Source: Candidatus Methanogasteraceae archaeon UBA261 (GTDB lineage Archaea > Halobacteriota > Methanosarcinia > Methanosarcinales > Methanogasteraceae). Taken from it: a stretch of DNA of 12,742 nucleotides. A program made the position numbers and the translations under genes. Below are positions 7,113 to 12,697 of the stretch, piece after piece. The stretch spans positions 13,397-26,138 of the forward strand of contig DAWR01000192.1 of NCBI GenBank assembly GCA_002506015.1. The letters run 5' to 3'. Numbering within the stretch: position 1 is the stretch's first letter; every line of letters starts with the position of its first letter. The notes below the pieces were generated by a model that saw nothing but the letters and a program-made list of their open reading frames with translations, ran no database searches and had not been told where the DNA came from.

Positions 7113-7125
7113 GCGCGGTGTCGCA

Positions 7126-7151
7126 GGAGGGTGGGCACGTCCCACCCCTCC
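7126..7151 (+). terminator. GC-rich hairpin after ilvD
   Basis: GGAGGGTGGG at 7126-7135 pairs with CCCACCCCTCC at 7141-7151 around the loop CACGT: a 10-bp stem with one bulged C. It lies 13 bases after the ilvD stop. T-rich stretches follow only later (7178-7184, 7191-7195), so it is either a terminator with a distant U tract or a 3'-end stabilising structure. Confidence 0.55.
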
Positions 7152-7152
7152 A

Positions 7153-7239
7153 TCAATTCGCCATGACCTCCTTCAGCATTTTTGCACTGCTTTTTCAATT
7201 CTTCAACTGTTTCGGCACCTCTTCGTATTCGCGTGGATG
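7153..7239 (-). pseudogene. Possible remnant of a small coding gene
   Basis: Read on the minus strand, one frame gives HPREYEEVPKQLKN, a stop, then KSSAKMLKEVMAN and a second stop. A neighbouring frame reads through with AETVEELKKQCKNAE. Both have a charged, helical, protein-like composition that resembles the tail of a ribbon-helix-helix or HicB-like antitoxin, but neither has a start codon and the first is broken. I treat it as a weak candidate for a decayed gene. Chance in an A-rich strand is possible. Confidence 0.18.
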
Positions 7240-7245
7240 TCTACC

Positions 7246-7293
7246 TATAAAACCACGGGATTACACAAGATTAACACAGAAATCTTGTGGTTT
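7246..7293. repeat. Intergenic repeat copy with hairpin, upstream of the endA stop
   Basis: ACAAGATT at 7265-7272 and AATCTTGT at 7281-7288 form a perfect 8-bp stem with an 8-base loop, while AAACCAC at 7250-7256 pairs with GTGGTTT at 7287-7293 in an alternative fold. Positions 7266-7290 are a perfect 25-base reverse-complement match to 8588-8612. TATAAAACCAC at 7246-7256 recurs at 12624-12634. The element lies 3' of both convergent genes, ilvD and endA, so it could also serve as a terminator for either. Confidence 0.75.
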
Positions 7294-7329
7294 CTACCAT
7301 ATTGTATTGGGCATGTTCCGATGTAATCT

Positions 7330-8367
7330 TCACAGCCTGATCCATGCAATCTCGATGTATCCGACCCTGCCACGGTCACAATTTGGGTAGCCAAAGATCA
7401 TCCGCTTGTGAACGCTGTTTGCGATGCGCACTGCGCGCGAGAGCTCCGGAAGCGAGAATGCATGATCCGATGAGACCGCGTGCACAAGATATTCGGAGTG
7501 CGTATCGGTCCTGAATTTCTTGTAGACGCGGAAATGGGTTCCGAACTTAAATCCGGTCTTCACAACGTGACCGGAGTCTCTGAGGTCGGAGTACGCTGAA
7601 TATTTCAGCACATACCCCGGATCGATCTCGGCTGCGTAGCGATCGAACGCCTCAAGTCCCATACCCTCAATTTCAATCCACTTCCGGGCGAGAAGATAGC
7701 CGGACTCAACAAGAGAGAGTTGGAGGCGGAATTCATCCAGCTTCTTGCCAAAGAAATACGTGCTGTGCAGAAAATCAGCCATCTCTGGATCCCAGACGAT
7801 CGTCCGGTCACCGATCAAACCAGCTTCTGCAGGCGTCTCGATCTCATCCGGTTTACTATCCCCGCCTGCCATAACCGATGTTTTCAACTCATAAAACGTT
7901 ATGTCGCTTTCTTCATCAACTATCGCCAGTATCAACCGTTTTCTCGCATTTTCCGCACGGTTCAGTTCCTGAATCATGCGCTGGAGCGGCAGGCGTGAAC
8001 GTTCCGAGATCAGGTACACGAATATGTGAGCCGCCGTTTTTCCGGGATGCCCACCTCGCGGGTACAGCCGGAACCCAATCGGACTCATCTTTGTGTAGTA
8101 ACCGCGCTCGCGCATATCCTTGAATACGATATACCCGAGTTCAAAATCCGTAATACGTTTGGATGCAATCTCAAAAAACGTTTTGAAGTCAACAGACTCC
8201 CCGTTTGAGAATATCTCGATTTTTTTCCGGTAAAGCAGATATGCCCCCTCAACCAGTGCCAGTTCCAGTCTTCCGTCCTTCACACGCCCGTAGAAACCGC
8301 GGTCGTATAATTCGCTGACCGCATCGCCTTCTGCTGTGATTGTGTTATCGCGCAGTTCACATTTCAT
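7330..8367 (-). CDS. endA: tRNA-splicing endonuclease, two-lobed archaeal form
   Basis: Cuts pre-tRNA (and rRNA precursors) at bulge-helix-bulge motifs to remove introns. The 345-residue product is the duplicated form, which acts as a homodimer, about twice the length of the 180-residue tetrameric type. The C-terminal lobe has the full catalytic triad: Tyr282 (FRVY), His296 (EYLVHAV) and Lys321 (VHKRM). The N-terminal lobe aligns with it and keeps Tyr102 (FRLY) and Lys143 (ARKRLI), but has Tyr118 where the His should be, so it is probably structural only. The lobes repeat the same opening block (LVEGAYLLYRKKIEI at 38-52 and LVESGYLLARKWIEI at 219-233). The gene is divergent from tRNA-Val, and the shared TATA box predicts initiation near the ATG, so the mRNA may be leaderless. 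Confidence 0.95.
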   Translation of the reverse strand: MKCELRDNTITAEGDAVSELYDRGFYGRVKDGRLELALVEGAYLLYRKKIEIFSNGESVDFKTFFEIASKRITDFELGYIVFKDMRERGYYTKMSPIGFRLYPRGGHPGKTAAHIFVYLISERSRLPLQRMIQELNRAENARKRLILAIVDEESDITFYELKTSVMAGGDSKPDEIETPAEAGLIGDRTIVWDPEMADFLHSTYFFGKKLDEFRLQLSLVESGYLLARKWIEIEGMGLEAFDRYAAEIDPGYVLKYSAYSDLRDSGHVVKTGFKFGTHFRVYKKFRTDTHSEYLVHAVSSDHAFSLPELSRAVRIANSVHKRMIFGYPNCDRGRVGYIEIAWIRL

Positions 8368-8389
8368 TGATCTGGTTTGCTCACGTAAT

Positions 8390-8398
8390 GTTTATATT
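8390..8398. promoter_or_regulatory. Shared TATA box between endA and tRNA-Val
   Basis: TTTATATT at 8391-8398 reads AATATAAA on the other strand. Its centre is 27-28 bases from both the endA ATG (8367) and the mature 5' end of tRNA-Val (8423). No second A/T-rich box is present in the 55-base gap, so one element probably serves both directions. For the tRNA this is normal archaeal spacing if transcription starts at or just before the mature end. Confidence 0.6.
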
Positions 8399-8422
8399 GG
8401 TATCTTGTGATGTGTGAATGAT

Positions 8423-8496
8423 GGGCTCGTGGTCTAGTCGGTCATGACGTCGCCTTCACACGGCGGAGGTCCTGCGTTCGAATCGCAGCGAGCCCA
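8423..8496 (+). tRNA. tRNA-Val, anticodon CAC
   Basis: A full cloverleaf is visible: acceptor GGGCTCG (8423-8429) with CGAGCCC (8489-8495), D arm closed by GTC/GAC, anticodon stem TCGCC/GGCGG with one T-G pair, loop TTCACAC carrying anticodon CAC for GUG valine codons, and T arm CTGCG-TTCGAAT-CGCAG. The discriminator is A at 8496. CCA is not encoded and there is no intron, despite the endonuclease next door. The variable loop is short. Confidence 0.96.
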
Positions 8497-8501
8497 TTAA
8501 C

Positions 8502-8507
8502 TTTTTT
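8502..8507 (+). terminator. Oligo-T terminator of tRNA-Val
   Basis: Six consecutive T begin six bases after the discriminator base. Oligo-T is the standard intrinsic terminator for archaeal RNA polymerase. Confidence 0.6.
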
Positions 8508-8535
8508 CTGCGAATTCTTGACAGAATCAGACATG

Positions 8536-8665
8536 CTCAATACTGTATGATATGAACCACGAGGTTACACAGTCTGCGAAGTCATCCCCACAAGATTTCT
8601 GTGTTAATCTTGCGTATTAGTCGGCGTTTTTATATGTGGATATTCGCACAATATTGAGTAAGTAC
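8536..8665. mobile_element. MITE-like intergenic repeat with imperfect terminal inverted repeats
   Basis: The left end CTCAATACTGTATGATAT (8536-8553) is repeated inverted at 8640-8658 (CTCAATATTGTGCGAATAT on the minus strand): about 15 matching positions with one gap. The element is therefore close to 123 bp between ends. Inside lie AACCACGAGGTTACACAG at 8555-8572, a 25-base stretch (8588-8612) that is a perfect inverted copy of 7266-7290, and a 49-base stretch (8617-8665) matching the reverse complement of 12593-12641 at 42 positions without gaps. ATTCGCACAAT at 8642-8652 recurs directly at 8701-8711. No protein is encoded. It may be a non-autonomous transposable element or a conserved structured repeat. 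Target duplications were not identified. Confidence 0.6.
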
Positions 8666-8803
8666 CAAGAATTTAGGGCAGAGTTGATTTGCAGGTTCTG
8701 ATTCGCACAATTAGCTCAAACGTGCCCGGAGATGTCTGTAATCGCTGTGCCGAATGCATCGGTTTAGTGCCGCACAACCTGACATTTCCCGACCACCAAC
8801 ATG
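8666..8803. other. Unassigned intergenic stretch upstream of the KaiC-like gene
   Basis: About 140 bases without a gene. It holds the second ATTCGCACAAT copy (8701-8711), a long-range inverted pair CAGGTT (8692-8697) and AACCTG (8776-8781), and a small CCGA/TCGG hairpin near 8753-8763. This could be a long regulatory leader or a small structured RNA, but I see no known RNA family signature. Confidence 0.25.
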
Positions 8804-8841
8804 CTTATATCTCATGGTTACAATAGAACTTAATAGGGGAT
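8804..8841 (+). promoter_or_regulatory. TATA box and ribosome binding site of the KaiC-like operon
   Basis: CTTATAT at 8804-8810 precedes the ATG at 8848 by about 40 bases, and AGGGGAT at 8835-8841 gives an SD sequence six bases before the ATG. The arrangement matches that of the archaeosortase operon (TATA about 50 bases upstream, SD within a short leader). Confidence 0.55.
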
Positions 8842-8847
8842 ATTACC

Positions 8848-9594
8848 ATGATAAGACACAAAACTGGGATTGCAGGATTTGATGAACTGGTGCAGGGAGG
8901 ACTTGTCGAGAAGCGTATATACCTAGTGAGTGGTCCCCCCGGAAGTGGTAAGACCACATTCGGGATTCAGTTTCTTGCGTATGGCGCAACCATCGGTGAA
9001 CTCGGGTTGTATGTGACGCTTTCCGAGAGCCCGCATAACATCGTCAGCGATATGTCCAATTATGCATTGAACATACCGACGCTGATCAAACTGAAAAAAC
9101 TGCTCTTTCTGGACCTCGGACCAACGCTTGAGTACGGATATGGCGATGAGTTGCATAGTGTGATCACACCCTCGTTCGATTCCGCTAATCAGACCGCGCC
9201 CGAGGCAGAGGCACCCTCTCCGTTCATCGTATATAAGGAGATCAGCAACTTTGTAAAGCAGTACAACATTCAGAGGCTGGTCATCGATTCGGTCTCCGCG
9301 ATACGATTTACAAGCGAGAAGCGTTCGCAGGAGGAGAAAGAGATGAGTCGGTTCATGCGGAATTTGAGGGAGCTTGGCTGCACCACGATCCTCTTATCGG
9401 AACTCACCGACCCGAACACCTACTCAACCGAGCAGTTTGCGGCAAGTGGTGTTATCTTCATGCACAACTTCATGCGCGAGGACAGCATGACCCGTGCGGT
9501 ACAGATCATCAAGATGCGCGGTACCGAGCATGATTGTGATATGCGAAAGATCACGTTCACCAAACAGGGGCTACAGGTTCTTGAACGGATGTGA
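8848..9594 (+). CDS. Single-domain KaiC-like (RecA-superfamily) ATPase
   Basis: KaiC-like ATPases of archaea are RecA-fold proteins thought to act in signalling or as molecular switches; most have no proven role. The 248-residue product is one KaiC domain. The opening TGIAGFDELVQGG (6-18) is the family's N-terminal block. Walker A is GPPGSGKTT at 29-37 with Lys35, and Walker B is RLVIDS with Asp147. IIKMRGTEHD near 220-229 and the ending ITFTKQGLQVL are typical of the group. The usual adjacent Glu pair after the second strand is reduced to one (Glu60 in LSES). An insertion at about 106-124, rich in Pro, Ala and Glu, interrupts the core. It heads a five-gene run. ArlH and RadB are related alternatives, but this neighbourhood has no archaellum genes. 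Confidence 0.82.
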   Translation: MIRHKTGIAGFDELVQGGLVEKRIYLVSGPPGSGKTTFGIQFLAYGATIGELGLYVTLSESPHNIVSDMSNYALNIPTLIKLKKLLFLDLGPTLEYGYGDELHSVITPSFDSANQTAPEAEAPSPFIVYKEISNFVKQYNIQRLVIDSVSAIRFTSEKRSQEEKEMSRFMRNLRELGCTTILLSELTDPNTYSTEQFAASGVIFMHNFMREDSMTRAVQIIKMRGTEHDCDMRKITFTKQGLQVLERM

Positions 9595-9607
9595 TGTGTA
9601 ATATGCG

Positions 9608-10033
9608 ATGATCATGCTTTTCAAGAAGAAAAGGGGTGGCAAACCCATGGATGAAGCTCTTCTGAAAGAACTCACGGAGGCGATATCCCGACTCGGTTAT
9701 GATGTTGGGTATCACCACCATTCCGAGATTGGCTGGGTTTCCAGTGCGTACAATGATCTGATGGAACGTGCCGCGGCTCACGACGTCGAGGAGATCCTCC
9801 GAGAGCATTATCTCCAAGGCAAATTACGGGGTGCGGAATCCCGGAGGCATGAGTACCTTGCACCGGGAACGGTAGCAACCCCTGCGCAAACTCCGCTGAC
9901 GGTTGTTACGAGGCTACCTCCTGCATATCGTATGGTTGAGCCGCCAGCGGTGACCAGTGCCCCGCAGAGCATCGACCGACCGAAGATGGTTGACCGACCG
10001 AAAGCACTGGACGGCTTCACTCTTACCAGATAG
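9608..10033 (+). CDS. Unknown protein with helical N-terminal half and disordered proline-rich tail
   Basis: I do not recognise this 141-residue protein. After a basic start (LFKKKRGGK) residues 14-80 look helical and charged, with a striking YHHHSE at 35-40 and acidic/basic helices up to about 84. From 85 onward the chain is rich in Pro, Ala, Thr and Val, likely unstructured, and ends with a near-repeat (IDRPKM, then VDRPKA) and GFTLTR. There is no signal peptide or membrane segment. It begins 13 bases after the KaiC-like stop. ATG at 9608 or 9614 could be the start, neither with a clear SD, so coupling to the upstream gene is likely. The position suggests a partner of the ATPase, for example an adaptor or output protein. 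The three consecutive His near a Glu might bind metal, which would fit the CooT-family neighbour, but this is a guess. Confidence 0.7.
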   Translation: MIMLFKKKRGGKPMDEALLKELTEAISRLGYDVGYHHHSEIGWVSSAYNDLMERAAAHDVEEILREHYLQGKLRGAESRRHEYLAPGTVATPAQTPLTVVTRLPPAYRMVEPPAVTSAPQSIDRPKMVDRPKALDGFTLTR

Positions 10034-10050
10034 ACGTTTTAGGTGATATT

Positions 10051-10227
10051 ATGTGTGAATTGAAGGTAACAAAACCGGACGGGACTGTTATTGCCGATGA
10101 TGTGGTGCATATCATAGTAGACGGCGATGCGCTCGAACTGCGCGGCATTCTTGGCGATACCACGACCGTGCACGGGAGACTCATCGAAATAGATATAACC
10201 AGTGAAAGAGCGATTGTAGAGGGATAA
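10051..10227 (+). CDS. CooT-family small nickel-binding protein
   Basis: CooT of Rhodospirillum rubrum is a small dimeric protein that binds Ni(II) through Cys2 and helps mature carbon monoxide dehydrogenase. This 58-residue product has the family pattern: MCELKV at the start with Cys2 in place, an acidic DD at 16-17, a hydrophobic strand with a D-G-D turn (24-26), LRGILG at 30-35, and GRLIEIDI near 42-49. ATG is preceded by AGGTGA at 10041-10046 with a four-base spacer, and the stop is two bases before the next start. No CODH or hydrogenase genes are in the window, so the client enzyme is unknown. Some annotations list the family as a predicted RNA-binding protein. Whether it handles nickel here is inferred from Cys2 and family resemblance. 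Confidence 0.8.
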   Translation: MCELKVTKPDGTVIADDVVHIIVDGDALELRGILGDTTTVHGRLIEIDITSERAIVEG

Positions 10228-10229
10228 TT

Positions 10230-11231
10230 ATGTCTGTAAAAGTTGTGGTCAATGGATATGGAACGATTGGGAAACGCGTGGCAGATGCGGTCGCAGCCCA
10301 GTCTGACATGGAGGTTGTGGGTGTTGCAAAGACACGCCCCAACTTCGAGGCGCGAATGGCGCTTGAGAAGGGATTTCCGCTCTATGTACTTGCTGGCAGG
10401 GAATCTGATTTTAAGGATGCTGGAATGGAGATCAGCGGAACCGTTGAGGAGATGCTTAATGAGGGGGATGTCGTCGTGGACTGCACCCCTGGCGATATCG
10501 GGGCTAAGAACAAGCCGCTGTACGACGCCGCCGACATAAAGGCGATCTGGCAGGGCGGGGAAGACCACGAACTCGCAGGGATCTCGTTCAATGCGTGCTC
10601 GAATTATGACGAGGCATTCGGATGCGACTATGCGCGAGTTGTCTCATGCAACACGACAGGGCTTTCCAGGATCCTCTCGACGCTTGACGCCGAGTTTGAC
10701 GTCGGAAAAGTGCGTGCGACGCTGTGCAGGCGATCTGCCGACCCTGGGGACGTCAAGAAGGGACCGATCAACGCAATCATCCCCGAACTGAGGATGCCGT
10801 CCCATCATGGACCCGATGTCAAGACCGTACTCAAGCAAATCGACATCGACACCGTTGCAATCAAGGTTCCGACGACGCTCATGCACGTCCACATCGTGAA
10901 CGTGAACCTCAAACAGGAGTGCACATCGGATGATGTGACCGACGCTCTTGCTGAGAATCCACGGGTCAGGCTTATAGGCGATGGAATGTCATCGACTGCC
11001 GAGATCATGGAACTGGCGCGCGATATGAACCGCCCGCGCAGTGATATGTGGGAGAACTGCGTCTGGGAGAAGTCAATCAGTGTCTCGGACGGCGAACTGT
11101 ACCTGTTCCAGGCAATTCACCAGGAATCCGACGTGATTCCTGAAAACGTTGATTGCATCAGGGCAATGACCGAACTCGAGCGCAATTCTGCGAAGTCAAT
11201 TGAGAAGACGAACAAAGCGATGGGGATGTAA
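10230..11231 (+). CDS. gap: Type II (archaeal) glyceraldehyde-3-phosphate dehydrogenase
   Basis: Interconverts glyceraldehyde-3-phosphate and 1,3-bisphosphoglycerate with NAD(P), mainly in the gluconeogenic direction in most archaea. The product has 333 residues, as expected for the archaeal class, which is only distantly related to bacterial GAPDH. The N-terminal Rossmann motif is NGYGTIGKRV (8-17). The catalytic cysteine is Cys140 in SCNTTGLSR, the position known for this class. CTPGDIGAKNK near 85-95 and the helical C-terminus with QESDVIPENVDCIRAM are also typical. The start lies two bases after the CooT-family stop, with GAGGGA as a weak SD. A central carbon gene between a nickel protein and a potassium regulator is unusual for an operon. 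Confidence 0.95.
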   Translation: MSVKVVVNGYGTIGKRVADAVAAQSDMEVVGVAKTRPNFEARMALEKGFPLYVLAGRESDFKDAGMEISGTVEEMLNEGDVVVDCTPGDIGAKNKPLYDAADIKAIWQGGEDHELAGISFNACSNYDEAFGCDYARVVSCNTTGLSRILSTLDAEFDVGKVRATLCRRSADPGDVKKGPINAIIPELRMPSHHGPDVKTVLKQIDIDTVAIKVPTTLMHVHIVNVNLKQECTSDDVTDALAENPRVRLIGDGMSSTAEIMELARDMNRPRSDMWENCVWEKSISVSDGELYLFQAIHQESDVIPENVDCIRAMTELERNSAKSIEKTNKAMGM

Positions 11232-11255
11232 GGGGACCAAGAAACGTGATATTTA

Positions 11256-12590
11256 ATGAAAATCGTAATCATTGGTGCCGGAGAAGTTGGATATTCCATT
11301 GCGAAAGCGTTATACACGCATAACGACATTACCCTCATTGAGAAGGATGAGGAATCCTGTAAAAGAGCGGGCGAGCTGGATGTACAGGTCATCAAGGGTA
11401 ATGGTGCGAACGTTGACATCCTGAGGCAGGCTCTGCCAGCAGACCTCGTGGTTGCAGTAACAGGCAACGACGAGGTCAACGTTGTCTCCTGCATCGCTAC
11501 AAAGTTGCTGACGCGGAGCGGAAAGGGGGGCATGACAATTGCCAGGGTCTCGAATCCAGACTACATCAACAAGCCGCTAAACCATCGAAAAGAGGTCGGG
11601 ATGGACTTTATGATCTGTCCCGAACTGACACTGGCATCCGGGGTCGCAGGAATTGTGTCGGTACCATCCGCTGTTGGCATGGACGCATTCGCGGATGGCA
11701 GGGTCCAGATGATGGAGTTCCGGGTGGGTAAGAATACGGCATTTGATGGGGAATCGCTCGCTGATGCCGAGATTCCGGACTGCTGCGTCGTCAGCGCGCT
11801 GATCAGGGGAACGGAGATCACAATCCCACATGGTCCTGATGTCCTGTATGAAGGGGACCATGTGATCGTGATCGGGAAGCCAGAAGCCATAACCGAGATC
11901 GAAGGAATGTTCGGTGGCATGGTTGGCGTCCATAACAAGGTCCTGATCGTTGGCGCGGGGATTGTGGGATTCTACATCGCAAATCTGCTTGCGGAGCGCG
12001 GCGACGTTGATCTCAAGATTATCGAGGCAGATAATGAACGCTGCATGGAGATTGCGGGTATGCTTCCGGATGCACTGGTTTTGCAGGGCGATGGCACCGA
12101 TGCGCAACTTCTCAAATCAGAGGGTGCAGGTGAGATGAATGTGGTCATCGCAGCGACCGACAGCGACGAAAAGAACCTTCTCTGCCTCTTGATCGCAAAG
12201 CAACTCGGCGCAAAGAAAGTCATCGCCAAGGTCGATCGATCTGATTACATGGAACTGTTTGAGATGGTGGGAATCGATGCGGCACTCTCTCCGAAACAGG
12301 CGACCATCAACAGCGTCCTGCGTGTGACTATGGGTGCCGGAGTCGAGTCGCTCGCCGCTCTCGAGGGCGAACGGGCAGAGATCGTTGAACTGGTAGCAGC
12401 TCCGGGATCAAAAATGACAAAGAAGCCGCTTGACAGGATCAAGTTTCCGAAGAGCGCCATTGTGAGCGTGATTGTGCGCAACGAGGATGTGATTGTGCCG
12501 AGAGGCACCCACCAGATACAGGCGGGCGACCGGGTCGTGGTCTTTGCGCTGACATCAGTTCTGCCGAAGGTGAAGAAACTCTTTAGCTGA
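11256..12590 (+). CDS. trkA: TrkA potassium uptake regulator, two RCK units
   Basis: Cytoplasmic NAD/ATP-binding gating subunit of the Trk/Ktr potassium transporters; it pairs with the TrkH membrane channel. The 444-residue product has the full duplicated form, RCK_N-RCK_C-RCK_N-RCK_C. The first nucleotide motif is GAGEVG at 7-12, with the acidic LIEKDEE (27-33) after strand two and GNGAN at 48-52. The second is GAGIVG at 233-238, followed by KIIEADNERC and QGDGTD. Each TrkA_C half ends in a VxxGDxV/I turn (YEGDHVIVIG at 198-207; QAGDRVVVFAL near the C-terminus). It follows gap by 24 bases with no clear promoter, so it is probably in the same transcript. No trkH is within the window on the visible strand. 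Confidence 0.95.
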   Translation: MKIVIIGAGEVGYSIAKALYTHNDITLIEKDEESCKRAGELDVQVIKGNGANVDILRQALPADLVVAVTGNDEVNVVSCIATKLLTRSGKGGMTIARVSNPDYINKPLNHRKEVGMDFMICPELTLASGVAGIVSVPSAVGMDAFADGRVQMMEFRVGKNTAFDGESLADAEIPDCCVVSALIRGTEITIPHGPDVLYEGDHVIVIGKPEAITEIEGMFGGMVGVHNKVLIVGAGIVGFYIANLLAERGDVDLKIIEADNERCMEIAGMLPDALVLQGDGTDAQLLKSEGAGEMNVVIAATDSDEKNLLCLLIAKQLGAKKVIAKVDRSDYMELFEMVGIDAALSPKQATINSVLRVTMGAGVESLAALEGERAEIVELVAAPGSKMTKKPLDRIKFPKSAIVSVIVRNEDVIVPRGTHQIQAGDRVVVFALTSVLPKVKKLFS

Positions 12591-12592
12591 CA

Positions 12593-12641
12593 GTACTTAC
12601 CCAATATTATGTGGATATCCGCATATAAAACCACCGACTAA
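12593..12641. repeat. Second copy of the 49-base intergenic repeat, inverted
   Basis: The reverse complement of this stretch matches 8617-8665 at 42 of 49 positions with no gap. The core TATGTGGATATCCGCATA (12609-12626) is itself a near-perfect palindrome (16 of 18), and the differences between copies are mostly transitions. It begins two bases after the trkA stop codon. TATAAAACCAC at 12624-12634 also links it to the copy at 7246. Confidence 0.75.
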
Positions 12642-12663
12642 GGACGAGGCGGTTACCCGACTC

Positions 12664-12688
12664 TTCTCGTCTCAGAACGGTACGAGAA
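12664..12688 (-). terminator. Hairpin between trkA and a possible convergent gene
   Basis: TTCTCGT at 12664-12670 pairs perfectly with ACGAGAA at 12682-12688 around an 11-base loop. If the minus-strand frame ending at 12698 is real, this lies 10 bases past its stop. No T run follows. Confidence 0.3.
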
Positions 12689-12697
12689 AGTTCCCCT

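Noticed and set aside
7246..8665. CRISPR array made of the short repeats
   Set aside because: Copies are not in tandem, have no regular spacers, differ in orientation, and no cas genes are present.
8666..8803. C/D or H/ACA guide RNA upstream of the KaiC-like gene
   Set aside because: No convincing pair of C and D boxes, and no complete hairpin followed by ACA at the right distance.
8902..9156. Open frames antisense to the KaiC-like gene and other long antisense frames (for example 2869-3549 and 10023-10568)
   Set aside because: All lie opposite genes with conserved motifs, have no SD or promoter, and show Arg/Ser-rich compositions typical of shadow frames.
8848..9594. Archaellum protein ArlH
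   Set aside because: The KaiC fold is shared, but no archaellum genes are nearby, and the N- and C-terminal blocks fit the general KaiC-like group better.
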